NCBI GenBank assembly: GCA_015061955.1
Contig: SUVO01000019.1
Location: 1-46,281, forward strand
Direction: 5' to 3'
Source of the DNA: Verrucomicrobiaceae bacterium
GTDB lineage: Bacteria > Verrucomicrobiota > Verrucomicrobiia > Opitutales > Intestinicryptomonadaceae
DNA: 46,281 bases
Part shown: positions 33,051 to 43,132 of the stretch, one piece after another
Layout: every line of letters begins with the position of its first letter
Numbering within the stretch: position 1 is the stretch's first letter
Notes under the pieces: model-generated
Told to the model about the DNA's origin: nothing
The model's database searches: none
The model's input: only the letters and a program-made list of their open reading frames with translations
Made by a program: the position numbers and the translations under genes

Positions 33051-34178
33051 ATGAAGTTTAAGATTAATAAAGAACATTTTTCAACAGGTCTGCGTCAAGT
33101 AATTAACGTAGTTGGTTCAAACAATCAGATTGCCGTTCTTAAAAACGTGCTTTTAAAAGCCGAAGGCGATACTGTTATGCTAACAACAACTAATCTCGAT
33201 TTAGCCATTAGATGTGCAGTTAAGGCAGAAATTGAATCATCTGGCGAAATTACGCTTCCTGTAAAAACTTTGGCAAAAATTATAATGTCGGCACCAAAGC
33301 AAGAAATTACAGTTGAATCGGCTGATGGTATGTCGGCAAAGATTAGTTCTGGCGATGCCACATATAAGTTGCATGGGTTGAAATCTGAAGAATTTCCACC
33401 ATTGCCAAGTTTTGTTGACCAACATAATTACGAGTTTAATCCACAAGAGCTTTTCAATATGCTTTCTTCGGTGTCGTACGCAAAGAGTACCGACGAAAAT
33501 AGATATGTTCTCAATAGCGTTTATTTCAATTTTTCGGAAGATAAACTCACACTTGTTGCTACCGATGGTAAACGTTTGGCATTGATATCTCGCGAACTTA
33601 AGCTTGAACAAGAAGAAGATGGTAGCATTATCTTGCCAGCTAAAACTGTTACAGAACTTGAAAAACTTTTAACACAAGGTGCAGCAGTAAAAATTAGCTT
33701 TAATAATCGTCAGGTTGCTTTCGACATCTCTGTTGGTGAAGAATCAGCAAACAATGGTTTAACAGGCTCAATATATTTGGTATCGAAAATTCTTGAAGGT
33801 AATTATCCAAACTATAAACAAGTTATCCCTAAAGAAGCCGAACAGCGCATTAAGGTTGAACGTGAATTGATGCTTGAAGCAGTTCAACGTGCATCGTTGG
33901 TTGCTAATGATAAACAAAAGTTAGTTCGCCTTAAGATGTCGAAAAATTTGTTGGAAGTATCGTGCCAAAGTGTTGAGCTTGGTAATTATAACGAAACTAT
34001 CGAGATTGAATATGATGGTCCAGAAGTTCAGATTGGCTTTAATCCAGAATTCTTGCAACATCCTTTAAGCAAGTTGACAAAAGATGAAATTTATTTTGAG
34101 TTTAAAGACGAAAATACCCCAGGTGTTTTCAAAACTCTTGATAACTTCTTGTGTGTAGTTATGCCAATGCGTTTATAA
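33051..34178 (+). CDS. dnaN: DNA polymerase III beta subunit (sliding clamp)
   Basis: DnaN forms the ring that tethers the replicative polymerase to DNA. The 375 residues contain three clamp repeats. It begins with [16 protein letters not shown], has [14 protein letters not shown] in the middle and ends with the diagnostic VVMPMRL. The gene is alone, between terminators, without dnaA, recF or gyrB nearby, so this is not the classical dnaA-dnaN origin arrangement. Confidence 0.97.
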   Translation: MKFKINKEHFSTGLRQVINVVGSNNQIAVLKNVLLKAEGDTVMLTTTNLDLAIRCAVKAEIESSGEITLPVKTLAKIIMSAPKQEITVESADGMSAKISSGDATYKLHGLKSEEFPPLPSFVDQHNYEFNPQELFNMLSSVSYAKSTDENRYVLNSVYFNFSEDKLTLVATDGKRLALISRELKLEQEEDGSIILPAKTVTELEKLLTQGAAVKISFNNRQVAFDISVGEESANNGLTGSIYLVSKILEGNYPNYKQVIPKEAEQRIKVERELMLEAVQRASLVANDKQKLVRLKMSKNLLEVSCQSVELGNYNETIEIEYDGPEVQIGFNPEFLQHPLSKLTKDEIYFEFKDENTPGVFKTLDNFLCVVMPMRL

Positions 34179-34200
34179 TTACAATACAAAACTTTTATAC

Positions 34201-34231
34201 AAAAAAAATCCAGCCAATCGGCTGGATTTTT
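34201..34231. terminator. Bidirectional terminator after dnaN
   Basis: The 11-bp stem AAAATCCAGCC/GGCTGGATTTT has an AATC loop and is flanked by A-run and T-run, between the convergent dnaN and rubrerythrin genes. Confidence 0.93.
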
Positions 34232-34250
34232 TGTTTTATAGAATAATGAA

Positions 34251-34799
34251 TTATTTGAAATAACGGTTGAGTAAACCTAAGAATGCCGAGCCATGACGAG
34301 CTTCGTCTTTGCACATTTCATGAACAGTATCGTGAATTGCATCGTAACCCAATTCTTTTGCACGTTTTGCCAAAGCTAATTTACCAGCAGTAGCACCATG
34401 TTCTGCATCAACGCGAACTGTAAGGTTTTTCTTAGTATCGGCATCAACACATTCGCCCAATAGTTCAGCAAATTTTGCAGCGTGTTCAGCTTCTTCAAAA
34501 GCAATTCTCTTGTAGGCTTCAGCTACTTCAGGATACCCTTCTCTATCAGCCTGACGGCTCATAGCCAAGTACATACCAACTTCCATACATTCACCATTAA
34601 AGTTTGCGCGCAAACCTTCAACAACTTCAGCATCTAAGCCCTTAGCTACACCAATGCGATGTTCATCGGCCCATACCAATTTTTGCGATTCATCAACAGC
34701 CGAAAATTTTGCCTGTGGTGCTTTACACTGAGGACAAACTTCTGGGAGATTTTCAGAATCCATTACATATCCACAAATTGTGCATACTACTTTTGCCAT
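34251..34799 (-). CDS. Reverse rubrerythrin (rubredoxin domain first)
   Basis: This is a peroxide-reducing diiron protein of anaerobes. The 182 residues start with a rubredoxin-like iron site (Cys6, Cys9, Cys22, Cys25), followed by a ferritin-like four-helix domain with Glu70 in [16 protein letters not shown] (Glu103, His106) and a late DEARHGSAF. In ordinary rubrerythrins the rubredoxin domain is at the C-terminus; the reversed order marks the reverse-rubrerythrin class, some of which act as NADH peroxidases. AAGGAA lies just upstream of the start. It is downstream of a CE7-like esterase gene on the same strand, with 38 nt between. Confidence 0.93.
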   Translation of the reverse strand: MAKVVCTICGYVMDSENLPEVCPQCKAPQAKFSAVDESQKLVWADEHRIGVAKGLDAEVVEGLRANFNGECMEVGMYLAMSRQADREGYPEVAEAYKRIAFEEAEHAAKFAELLGECVDADTKKNLTVRVDAEHGATAGKLALAKRAKELGYDAIHDTVHEMCKDEARHGSAFLGLLNRYFK

Positions 34800-34837
34800 A
34801 TTATTTCCTTTTTTATTTTGTTTTAGTTTTAGAGAAA

Positions 34838-36199
34838 TTATTTGTTTTTCATTTGCTTAGCATGTTCTACAACCTGCTCAATAACTTTATTATAACACTC
34901 TGCTGGCACAGAATGACGTGCTTCTGGATTTGTTATAAGAGTTTTAGGAGCAGATATATTTGAATACGCAGCAAAACACGATGTTGGCTCGCAAGTTGGG
35001 TCGGCGAGGTCAACTACAAAGATTGTCGGCGCCTTTATCATCGACGAGAAATTCATAGCATCTATATATCTAATAGCTTCGGCAAGCTTCATATTTGGAT
35101 TTTCATAAACACCATCTTTGTTAGGTCTTATGTAGTGAGGCCAGCCATTTATACGCTTTACCATAAATCCAGTTTGATCGCAAATAGCAGGAACAAACGA
35201 ACAAACCATAGTTACTTTATCGTTGTACAAGCCACCTGCACCAAGTGCTTGAGCGCCACCTTGACTTGTGCCAAAAACTACGAGCGTTTTACCGTCCCAT
35301 TCTGGTTGAGCCATTGCAACATCCATAGCTCTGCACAAACGCAAATACATAGTACGGAAGAAATTTGTATCGCGATTATCAGCGTTCTTCTGAGGATAAC
35401 CACGATAAGTTTTTATAAAGTTTTGAAGTTGATCTTTTGCATCGGAATCAAGACCTAAAACATTGAAATCGATTGCTAAAAAGCCACGCTTAGCCCATGA
35501 TGCCGCACCAAAATTTCCAGCATATCTGCTAAGTTTTACACCTGCGCCATGTGGAAGAATTATTGCAGGCAACGACTTTGGCTTAGCACCTTTAGGTTTT
35601 GTCAAATACGCATCGAGTTTTCCGTTGAAAGTGTCGGCTTTAACTATATACATATCGATTGCGTTTATTACATCGGCAGGAACTTTCTTTTCACTGACAA
35701 GTACATCGTTGCGCAACTGCATATTTATGTTCAATGGAATTTTTTTAAGAATTTCTTTTTGTACATTCCAATACGCAACAAAATCATCAGGTACAGGTAA
35801 GCTTGGCTTTATGTCTAAAGGATTAAACCCTGCGCCAGCAAGCATCGACAACTTTCCCTTTGCATCGGGAAACGATACATTAACATTACATTTTATAAAA
35901 CCAGCCTCTTTTAAAGAAGCCTCAAACTTAGCAACAGAACCAATATTTTTAGATCCTTTTATGTATGGAGCAACTCCATCTTTAGAAATTAAATATTCGA
36001 TATTTGCACCTGAAAATGCTTTTCCATTTTTTGTTACAGTCAAAACAAACTCAGCAGTATCGCCAATCTTGTAAATGGCGTTGGGCTTCGATGCTTTCAA
36101 CGAAACAACATACTCACCCATTTTTTTAGTTTCGGCAAATACGCTCGACATAATCTGCGTAAACAGAATTAATACAAATAACTTTTTTAGAAAATTCAT
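34838..36199 (-). CDS. Exported CE7-like (acetyl xylan esterase family) alpha/beta hydrolase
   Basis: The 453-residue protein has a signal peptide ([22 protein letters not shown]). An N-terminal immunoglobulin-like beta domain (to about residue 115) precedes the hydrolase domain. GTSQGG with Ser312, DLADPTCEP and RHSVP give the expected Ser-Asp-His order, and [19 protein letters not shown] just before the nucleophile is characteristic of the CE7/AXE1 family. The RGQ motif usual in CE7 is not evident, so it is a diverged member. It probably removes acetyl groups from external oligosaccharides, complementing the glycosidases and the two-domain esterase. It may be cotranscribed with the rubrerythrin. 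Confidence 0.82.
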   Translation of the reverse strand: MNFLKKLFVLILFTQIMSSVFAETKKMGEYVVSLKASKPNAIYKIGDTAEFVLTVTKNGKAFSGANIEYLISKDGVAPYIKGSKNIGSVAKFEASLKEAGFIKCNVNVSFPDAKGKLSMLAGAGFNPLDIKPSLPVPDDFVAYWNVQKEILKKIPLNINMQLRNDVLVSEKKVPADVINAIDMYIVKADTFNGKLDAYLTKPKGAKPKSLPAIILPHGAGVKLSRYAGNFGAASWAKRGFLAIDFNVLGLDSDAKDQLQNFIKTYRGYPQKNADNRDTNFFRTMYLRLCRAMDVAMAQPEWDGKTLVVFGTSQGGAQALGAGGLYNDKVTMVCSFVPAICDQTGFMVKRINGWPHYIRPNKDGVYENPNMKLAEAIRYIDAMNFSSMIKAPTIFVVDLADPTCEPTSCFAAYSNISAPKTLITNPEARHSVPAECYNKVIEQVVEHAKQMKNK

Positions 36200-36275
36200 A
36201 ATTCAAAATGATGACAATTTTCCTCAATTTTTCAAGTCAAAACAAACCAATAAAAAGCCTAATCTTATACAATGC

Positions 36276-36304
36276 TTGACAATATTTTTTATAAATAAAC
36301 AATA
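36276..36304 (+). promoter_or_regulatory. Candidate nadA promoter
   Basis: A perfect TTGACA (36276-36281) is followed after 17 nt by AACAAT (36299-36304), 24 nt before the nadA start. The same gap must also carry the divergent esterase promoter. Confidence 0.5.
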
Positions 36305-36327
36305 GAAACACTTAATAATTCAGAAAA

Positions 36328-37296
36328 ATGCAAGCAATAGTTTTTCCACCTTTAAACAACTCACCAAAACACGAGTTATCTGATATTCAGAAAAAAATTC
36401 TCGATGCCAAAAAACGTAAAAATGCAGTAATTTTGGCACACAATTATGTGTGTAGAGAAATTCAAGAAATTGCCGACTATGTTGGCGATTCGCTCGGTCT
36501 TTCGCGTCAGGCAAAAAAAACCAATGCCGATATTATAGCTTTTGCAGGTGTTGATTTTATGGCTGAAACTGCAAAGATACTAAATCCATCAAAAACAGTA
36601 GTCTTGCCCGACCACAATGCTGGTTGCACTTTGGAACAATTGTGCGACCCAATAGAACTTGAAGCGTTCAAAAAACAGCATCCCGATGCCATTGTAATAT
36701 CGTACATAAACTGCAGTGCAAAAGTAAAAGAACTTAGCGATATTATTTGCACAAGTGGCAATGCGCTCGACATAGTAAAACAAATTCCACCAGAGCAAAA
36801 AATAATATTTGCTCCCGACCAAAACCTCGGCTCTTGGATTATAGAACAAACCGGTCGCAATATGCTTTTGTGGAACGGCTACTGTGCAGCACACATGCAG
36901 TATAAAGCCGAAGATTTAAAAGCGCTCAAAGATGCCTTTGTAGGCGCGCCATTGTTGGCACACCCCGAATGCCCTAAGGCTGTACGAGATGTTGCCGACT
37001 GCGTATGTAGTACCGAAAAAATGATTTCATTCTGCAAAGAAAGTAATGCCGACAAATTTATTGTAGCAACAGTTGTTGAAATGATTCATCGTTTGCAAAA
37101 AGAAATTCCCGACAAAACATTCATTGCCGCAACAACATCAAACGAACCAGCTTTGCATTGCAAAAATATGCAAATGAATACACCCGAAAAACTCTTAGCA
37201 TGTTTAGAAAACCTCGAGCCAAAAATTGAGCTTTCTGATGAAACCATAAAAAAATCGTTAGCACCAATCGAAAAAATGCTTGAAATGTCTAAATAA
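36328..37296 (+). CDS. nadA: Quinolinate synthase NadA
   Basis: NadA makes quinolinate from iminoaspartate and dihydroxyacetone phosphate for NAD synthesis, using an oxygen-sensitive 4Fe-4S cluster. The 322 residues have the three cluster cysteines: Cys100 in HNAGC, Cys186 in WNGYCAAH and Cys278 in CKNMQMNT. VILAHNYV, VGDSLGLSR and GVDFMAETAKIL are also typical. nadB and nadC are not in the window. It is monocistronic with a terminator behind it. Confidence 0.97.
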   Translation: MQAIVFPPLNNSPKHELSDIQKKILDAKKRKNAVILAHNYVCREIQEIADYVGDSLGLSRQAKKTNADIIAFAGVDFMAETAKILNPSKTVVLPDHNAGCTLEQLCDPIELEAFKKQHPDAIVISYINCSAKVKELSDIICTSGNALDIVKQIPPEQKIIFAPDQNLGSWIIEQTGRNMLLWNGYCAAHMQYKAEDLKALKDAFVGAPLLAHPECPKAVRDVADCVCSTEKMISFCKESNADKFIVATVVEMIHRLQKEIPDKTFIAATTSNEPALHCKNMQMNTPEKLLACLENLEPKIELSDETIKKSLAPIEKMLEMSK

Positions 37297-37297
37297 C

Positions 37298-37328
37298 AAA
37301 AAAGCCGTTTGATTTTTTCAAACGGCTT
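37298..37328. terminator. Terminator between nadA and the secretion-like pair
   Basis: The 11-bp perfect stem AAGCCGTTTGA/TCAAACGGCTT has a T5 loop. The T-run is better on the minus strand, so it mainly ends the two-gene minus-strand operon and may serve nadA as well. Confidence 0.85.
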
Positions 37329-37333
37329 AAATT

Positions 37334-37849
37334 TTAATTGAACGACGATATTATATAACGTACCGATGCTTTTCCTTGTTTATCGCCCGTTAAGGTAGAT
37401 TCGGCTACTGCTACATAAGGTTCAAGTTTCGCCAACAAGCTTTCAAACTTTGCAATAACATAAAGCTCTTGAGGTGTTGTTGTCAGAATTATTTTATTAA
37501 CCTTAAACTCGCCAACAGGTGTTGTAGTTACATTCGATATAGAATAGTCGAGTTCGGCTTCCTTTGCAGCATTTTCAATAGCTATTTGCAAATCATCTGG
37601 AGACAAAGTTTTGGTTTTATCGATCTCGGCTTCTAACTTTTTAAGACGCTCAACAATGTTTGCTTCCATCTTTATAGCAGTCTGAGCAACTAACATACGT
37701 TTATCTAAATCTATTTTCTGTATATCAATTTCAGAACGCCTTGTCATCATAGACGATGCCCAAATTGCCAATGCACAAAATAAAATGCCCGCCATCATTA
37801 TGCGTTCGCGTTTATTTCTTGAAGATATGAAATTTTTTATCTTTTTCAT
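37334..37849 (-). CDS. PilO/GspM-like inner-membrane protein
   Basis: The 171-residue protein has a basic N-terminus, one transmembrane helix (about 18-35), a coiled coil (about 45-80) and a small periplasmic alpha/beta domain. This is the plan of PilO and GspM, which pair with PilN or GspL in the inner-membrane platform of type IV pili or type II secretion. Sequence identity with a named family is not obvious; the call rests on architecture and on the PilN/GspL-like gene 3 nt upstream. No ATPase, secretin or pilin gene is present nearby. Confidence 0.6.
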   Translation of the reverse strand: MKKIKNFISSRNKRERIMMAGILFCALAIWASSMMTRRSEIDIQKIDLDKRMLVAQTAIKMEANIVERLKKLEAEIDKTKTLSPDDLQIAIENAAKEAELDYSISNVTTTPVGEFKVNKIILTTTPQELYVIAKFESLLAKLEPYVAVAESTLTGDKQGKASVRYIISSFN

Positions 37850-37852
37850 TTT

Positions 37853-38914
37853 CTAACGGCGTTGCAAAGTTATTGTAAAACGAGTTTTTCCTCGCGATGT
37901 ATCGCTATCCATTTTTGCTGAAAACGTACCAGAGTTGTTTATGGTATCAACAAATGTTTTTACACTTGTTATTGAATCAGCAGAACCAGCTAATTGCATA
38001 CTATTTATATTTTCCTGCGTTACTCGTTCAAAAAATACATCATCAGGACGCATCGAATTTACCAATGCCAAAGTCTCGATAGGACGCATTTTTTTACCTT
38101 TAAAAGTTGCAAGCTTTGCAATTTCTGCACTTTGTGCTTCTATCTGTTTTGCGCGAGGTTCTATTTTTTCAAGCTCAACTGCTAAATTATCAAGCTCGCG
38201 TTGTTCTAAAATAAGTTTACCCTGATACCCAATCATAAACAAAACAACAACAGGAATAAGCCATGCAAAGAAATTTTTAACCACTCTATTTACCATGGCC
38301 GAACGCACACTCTTTAGCTGTTGAGCATCGCGTAATTCTGCTGTTGCATATGCTGAAAATTTTTGTGTCAACGAAAGAGTTTCAAGCGTATCGCCATTAT
38401 CATCTAAGCATAACAATGTTGCATTAAGCTTATTGAACGAAGATTTTATTGACTGCAATTTATAACGCTTTATCTCTGCACTACTATCTATACCTGCCAA
38501 CAAGAGAGCATTAGAGATTGCTGTTTTAAAATCATCGCCTAAAACACTACATGATGCTATGTTTTTTACCGTACCATTTTCGAATAAAACGGCGCATACG
38601 CTAAATTCATCTTCCAAAACGCAAACGCCTTGTAAATCGAAAGAACAAAAAACTGCAGAAGCTGGAACTATCAACTTTGCACTCGAAATTTCTTCTGCTG
38701 AAATATCATCGAAAATGTTTTCAGCAGATCCTGCATATAAGCAAACAGATGTTCCCTTTTGATAAAACGAGAAAGATTTATCGGGTGTCCACAACGGAGT
38801 TGATTCTATTTCGTTTTGTGCAAATTCAACCACATCAGAACTCGACAATTCTGACGGGACCTCTACCACCTTGACAAACAGGCGACTATCATCTACTAAA
38901 ATAACTGACATCAT
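37853..38914 (-). CDS. GspL/PilM-PilN-like platform protein
   Basis: The 353-residue protein has a cytoplasmic N-terminal domain of about 200 residues, with strand-rich segments reminiscent of a degenerate actin-like GspL/PilM fold. A transmembrane helix follows at 213-230, then a coiled coil (234-270) and a periplasmic ferredoxin-like domain (about 275-353), the PilN/GspL plan. It overlaps no gene and is 3 nt upstream of the PilO/GspM-like partner, so the two are translated together. The role is inferred: a minimal platform for assembling a pseudopilus or exporting proteins. The start is the first of two adjacent ATG codons. Confidence 0.6.
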   Translation of the reverse strand: MMSVILVDDSRLFVKVVEVPSELSSSDVVEFAQNEIESTPLWTPDKSFSFYQKGTSVCLYAGSAENIFDDISAEEISSAKLIVPASAVFCSFDLQGVCVLEDEFSVCAVLFENGTVKNIASCSVLGDDFKTAISNALLLAGIDSSAEIKRYKLQSIKSSFNKLNATLLCLDDNGDTLETLSLTQKFSAYATAELRDAQQLKSVRSAMVNRVVKNFFAWLIPVVVLFMIGYQGKLILEQRELDNLAVELEKIEPRAKQIEAQSAEIAKLATFKGKKMRPIETLALVNSMRPDDVFFERVTQENINSMQLAGSADSITSVKTFVDTINNSGTFSAKMDSDTSRGKTRFTITLQRR

Positions 38915-38992
38915 TTTTATAAACGCAAAAAAATATTAAAAGTTTCCAAAATTATTATTGAAAGAAAAAAAAATCGCAACAGTCTTTTACAT

Positions 38993-39646
38993 ATGGCACT
39001 AATAGTATATTCAGGTGGATTAGATTCAACAGTACTTCTTCATTTGCTAAAAAGTAAGAACGAAGCAACCGAAGCATTGATTGTTGACTATGGTCAGAAA
39101 CACAAAAAAGAAATAGATTTTGCTATCAAAAATTGTCAAAACCTAAATGTACCCTACAATGTAGCCGATTTATCGACTATAACTCACCTATTTGGCAACA
39201 GCTCGTTGACAAATAAAAATGAGGAAATTCCAACTGGCAATTACAACGATTCTAATATGAAATCGACTGTTGTTCCGAACAGAAATATGATTATGATTTC
39301 AGTTGCAACAGCACGAGCCATTGCCATTGGTACAAACGTTGTAGCTTATGCAGCCCACTCGGGCGACCACGCAATATACCCCGATTGTAGAAACGAATTT
39401 ACAAATGCGCTCGATTCTGTACTACGCGTTTGCCATTACGACGAAATAACACTTTATCGCCCATTTATCGATTTAAACAAATCCCAAATTGTAAAGCTTG
39501 GTGCAGAACTCGGTGTTGATTTTAAGCAAACATGGTCTTGCTACAAAGGTGAAGATTTGCACTGTGGCAAATGTGGAACTTGCATGGAGCGTAGACAAGC
39601 ATTCCAAGAAGCCAACATACCCGACCCTACAATTTATCAGCAATAA
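38993..39646 (+). CDS. queC: 7-cyano-7-deazaguanine synthase QueC
   Basis: It makes preQ0, the precursor of queuosine in tRNA, from 7-carboxy-7-deazaguanine and ammonia using ATP. The 217 residues have the PP-loop SGGLDS at 7-12, VVPNRNMIMISVA, AAHSGDHAIYPDCR and a zinc site of Cys183, Cys191, Cys194 and Cys197. It is alone; queD, queE and queF are not here. Its stop lies 2 nt from the convergent lolD stop. Confidence 0.96.
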   Translation: MALIVYSGGLDSTVLLHLLKSKNEATEALIVDYGQKHKKEIDFAIKNCQNLNVPYNVADLSTITHLFGNSSLTNKNEEIPTGNYNDSNMKSTVVPNRNMIMISVATARAIAIGTNVVAYAAHSGDHAIYPDCRNEFTNALDSVLRVCHYDEITLYRPFIDLNKSQIVKLGAELGVDFKQTWSCYKGEDLHCGKCGTCMERRQAFQEANIPDPTIYQQ

Positions 39647-39648
39647 AC

Positions 39649-40338
39649 TTAACGCACTTCTAATATTTCTCCGTGCGACAACAAAACTTCTCTATCGGTA
39701 ATCTTTGCAAAATCTGGATTATGAGTAATTAACAAGAGTGCAGTATTATTATTTTTACAAAGCTCAAGCAACATATTCATAACAGAATTTGCAGTATCTT
39801 CGTCTAAATTACCAGTAGGTTCATCGGCAAGCATAACACTGGGGGAATTTATTATGGCTCTGGCAATAGCAACACGCTGACGCTCACCACCCGACAAACG
39901 ATTTGGCAGATAATTTAAACGAGCACTAAGACCAACTGCATTTAACAAATCCTTTGCTCTATCAATTTCTTTTCGAGAACACTTTCCTAAAATTCTACTT
40001 GCAAGCAATACATTTTCTAATGCAGTAAGTTCTGGCATTAGGCAATAATTTTGAAACACAAATCCCATAAAGCCCGAACGCAATTTTGCCTGAGCTGAAT
40101 TTGATAAATTATCAACCCTCTTACCCAACCAAAAAACCTCGCCCGAAGATACGCTCTCCAAACAAGATATAATATTCATAAAAGTAGTCTTACCCGATCC
40201 ACTTTCACCACGCAATGCAACGCTTTCGCCTGCTTTTATTGATATAGTTGCACCACGCAAAACCTCGATTGAATCTCCATCGGGCGTTTTGAAAGATTTC
40301 TTTACATCAACTGCCGACAACACTAAGTCGCTATTCAT
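39649..40338 (-). CDS. lolD: ABC transporter ATPase, lipoprotein-releasing LolD type
   Basis: It powers extraction of lipoproteins from the inner membrane for delivery to the outer membrane. The 229-residue protein has Walker A GESGSGKTT at 44-52, signature LSGGERQRVAIARA, Walker B VMLADEPTGNLD and a His switch in LLITHNPDFA. It overlaps the upstream permease gene by 8 nt, which supports the Lol assignment over other MacB-type exporters. The GH50-like lipoprotein in this window is a plausible client. Confidence 0.92.
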   Translation of the reverse strand: MNSDLVLSAVDVKKSFKTPDGDSIEVLRGATISIKAGESVALRGESGSGKTTFMNIISCLESVSSGEVFWLGKRVDNLSNSAQAKLRSGFMGFVFQNYCLMPELTALENVLLASRILGKCSRKEIDRAKDLLNAVGLSARLNYLPNRLSGGERQRVAIARAIINSPSVMLADEPTGNLDEDTANSVMNMLLELCKNNNTALLLITHNPDFAKITDREVLLSHGEILEVR

Positions 40339-41557
40339 TACGCATTGCCTCCGATATTTTTAAACGTGCCGCACGTATTGCTGGGAATAATCCTGCCAAA
40401 GTACAAAGTACAATTGCAAAAGTACATGCCCACATTGCGTCGTTTAGCTCGTATTTTACTGGTAGATGAGCAAAATGATAAAATTCAATCAACGCTTCAC
40501 GCCCTACAATCAATTCTACTAAAGATTCGCGAAAATGCAAAATAGTCATTGTAAGCACTATTCCGAAAAGCGAACCAAAAACACCAATGAACAACCCTTG
40601 AAAACAATACGTTAGTGCAATCTGATACGGACGCGCTCCCATTGCGCCACTCAAACCAATCTCGCGAGTCTTACGCAATACCGAAGTATACAACGATATA
40701 CAAATAGAAAATGACGCCACTATAATAATCAAAAATATTATTAACGACATCATTACTTTTTCCATTTTTATCACACGCAAAAAGCCTTCGTTTGAGGTCA
40801 ACCACGTTGAAATTCTGTATGGTATTTTTCTATCTGAATATAATTTTGCAGAAAATTCATTACAGTTTGCACCATCTTTAAGTGCAACAACAATAGAATG
40901 AACGCCATCGCCCAAGTTATACAAATCGCGCATTCTACGCAACGACACCAACGCTACATTTGAATCAACTTCAGAATAATCTGTACACAAAAGCCCAACT
41001 ACTTCAAGTGATGAAGGCATTGGAACTTCGTCTTTCTTTATTTTATCAAGCATAGTTGGTGAAAATATTTCTACTTTATCGCCAACCGATATTCCATTTT
41101 GCGCTGCCAAACGTTGCCCTATTATTATTGAATCGTCATCTAAGTCTTCAATAAAGCCCATTTTGACGTAGTTTTTTTGTTTGAGAGGCAAGGCTGTCTC
41201 ATTTTTTACAGTATCATAACTGCGCAACATAGGAAATATTGGAACATTGCGATGAAGCATCATAACAGGCCCCTTAGCAACAGTTTCAACCCTATCTACC
41301 TCTGGATATTTACGCAATCGCTCACAAATAACTTTATGATTATATATAGGCTGACCAAAATTGCGTATAATAATATCACCTGTTGTATCGCGTAATTTTT
41401 CGCCTATCTGGGCATGAAAGCCGTTCATAACGCTTTGTGTACCGAACAGCCCCAAAATACCCAACGCAACGCCCAATATAGACACAGCTGCAAAGAACGA
41501 AATTATTTTTCCGCTCGGAAACAACTGTTTAAAGGCGATGTACAACCACCAAGGCAT
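40331..41557 (-). CDS. lolC: Lipoprotein-releasing system permease LolC/LolE
   Basis: The 408-residue inner-membrane protein has one N-terminal membrane helix (starting near residue 20), a large periplasmic domain, and three C-terminal helices, the last followed by GLFPAIRAARLKISEAMRNE. AVSILGVALGILGLFGTQSVMNGFH and GAMGARPYQIALTYCFQG are typical of LolC/E. Only one permease is present, so the complex may be a homodimer of a LolF-like subunit, unless a second gene lies elsewhere. It starts 3 nt after lysS ends and overlaps lolD. Confidence 0.92.
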   Translation of the reverse strand: MPWWLYIAFKQLFPSGKIISFFAAVSILGVALGILGLFGTQSVMNGFHAQIGEKLRDTTGDIIIRNFGQPIYNHKVICERLRKYPEVDRVETVAKGPVMMLHRNVPIFPMLRSYDTVKNETALPLKQKNYVKMGFIEDLDDDSIIIGQRLAAQNGISVGDKVEIFSPTMLDKIKKDEVPMPSSLEVVGLLCTDYSEVDSNVALVSLRRMRDLYNLGDGVHSIVVALKDGANCNEFSAKLYSDRKIPYRISTWLTSNEGFLRVIKMEKVMMSLIIFLIIIVASFSICISLYTSVLRKTREIGLSGAMGARPYQIALTYCFQGLFIGVFGSLFGIVLTMTILHFRESLVELIVGREALIEFYHFAHLPVKYELNDAMWACTFAIVLCTLAGLFPAIRAARLKISEAMRNE

Positions 41558-41559
41558 TC

Positions 41560-43053
41560 TTATTCTGGACGCAACGATGGGAACAAGATTGTATCTCTAA
41601 TATTTGCTGCACTTGTCAACAAGATTACCAAACGGTCGATACCAATACCCATACCACCTGCTGGTGGCATACCATGTTCAAGAGCAACAAGGAAGTCTTC
41701 GTCCATTTTCTGAATTTCTTCACCAACTTGGGCTTCAAACATTTCACGCTGAATAAATGGATCGTTTTGTTCAGAATATGCTGGTGCAATTTCTTGACCA
41801 TTTATGCACAACTCAAACACATCGAGAACACGTGGATCTTCTTTATTGAGCTTTGCTAATGGACAAAGTTCACGTGGAATGTGCATTACAAATGTTGGCT
41901 GAATAAGATTTGGCTCAACAAGTTTACCATAAACATTTTCAGTAACTTCGTAATCGTCAAGATTTGGATCAACCTGAATACCAAGCTTTTCGCATGCAGC
42001 AAGTTTTTCTTCCTTAGTGCGCGAGAACCAATCTTTATCGCCAGTAGCTTCGAGAATTAAGTCTTTGTAATCAACCTTACGCCATTGGCCACCAAGCTCT
42101 ATTTCACCACCATCTGCGCGAGGAATTGTAGTTGTACCCAAAACCTTTTCGCACAAACGCTTGATGAGCGACTGCACAAGTTCCATCATTCCCTCGTGGT
42201 CAGAATATGCCTGATAAAGCTCAAGCATTGTAAATTCTGGATTATGCTTGCGATCGAGACCTTCGTTACGGAAAACTCTACCCAATTCAAAAACTCTATC
42301 AAAACCACCAACAAGCATACGCTTTAGGTACAATTCTAATGCAATACGCAAATAAAACTCGCAATCAAGAGCATTGAAATGTGTTGTAAACGGACGTGCC
42401 GCTGCGCCACCTGCAACGCCATGCAAAACTGGAGTTTCAACTTCTGTAAAATCACGTTCCCACAAGAACTGACGTATTTCACGAATAATTGCACTACGCA
42501 TTTTGAAACGCTTACGCGAATCCTGACTTGTTATCAAATCGAGATAACGCTGACGATAAATTTGTTCGCTATCGGTCAAGCCATGGAATTTTTCTGGCAG
42601 TGGACGCATACTTTTTGAGAGCATTTTATACTCGTTTACGCGCACTGTAATTTCGCCAGTCTTTGTTTTAAAAAGCTTACCTTTTGCACCAATGATATCG
42701 CCAACATCGAGATTTTTCTTGAAGTCGTCATTATATACGCCTTCAGGGAGACCATCGCGCGAAACATAGAGCTGAATAATACCGTCTCTATCTAACAATT
42801 TCAAGAAGCTTGCCTTACCCATTAGACGATAGAACAATATTCTACCTGCAACCGAAACTTCATGTTCGGTATTTTCGCCTTCAGCCAACGACTCATCGTA
42901 AGACTCTATTGCAGTCTTACTTGTATGGGTTTGTTCCCAGCTTGCACGGAATGGATCAAAACCATTTGCACGCATATTATCGAGCTTTGCCTTACGGACT
43001 GCCCACAAGTCATGACTATTATCCTGAATTTTTTTATTATTTTCTTCGCTCAT
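41560..43053 (-). CDS. lysS: Lysyl-tRNA synthetase, class II
   Basis: It charges tRNA-Lys. I start it at 43053 (MSEENNKKIQ), because the 11 residues further upstream in frame (MCNKEVNIFLK) are not family-like. The 497-residue protein has an OB-fold anticodon-binding domain (VAGRILFYRLMGKASFLKL), motif 2 FRNEGLDRKHNPEFTMLE, and motif 3 GMGIGIDRLVILL. It heads a tight lysS-lolC-lolD operon, an unusual but plausible linkage of translation with lipoprotein sorting. Confidence 0.96.
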   Translation of the reverse strand: MSEENNKKIQDNSHDLWAVRKAKLDNMRANGFDPFRASWEQTHTSKTAIESYDESLAEGENTEHEVSVAGRILFYRLMGKASFLKLLDRDGIIQLYVSRDGLPEGVYNDDFKKNLDVGDIIGAKGKLFKTKTGEITVRVNEYKMLSKSMRPLPEKFHGLTDSEQIYRQRYLDLITSQDSRKRFKMRSAIIREIRQFLWERDFTEVETPVLHGVAGGAAARPFTTHFNALDCEFYLRIALELYLKRMLVGGFDRVFELGRVFRNEGLDRKHNPEFTMLELYQAYSDHEGMMELVQSLIKRLCEKVLGTTTIPRADGGEIELGGQWRKVDYKDLILEATGDKDWFSRTKEEKLAACEKLGIQVDPNLDDYEVTENVYGKLVEPNLIQPTFVMHIPRELCPLAKLNKEDPRVLDVFELCINGQEIAPAYSEQNDPFIQREMFEAQVGEEIQKMDEDFLVALEHGMPPAGGMGIGIDRLVILLTSAANIRDTILFPSLRPE

Positions 43054-43132
43054 TTTCAAAAATATATTTACTTCTTTATTACACACATCATCAACAATGG
43101 CAACATTTTTTTACGACCAGAACAAGCTATTT

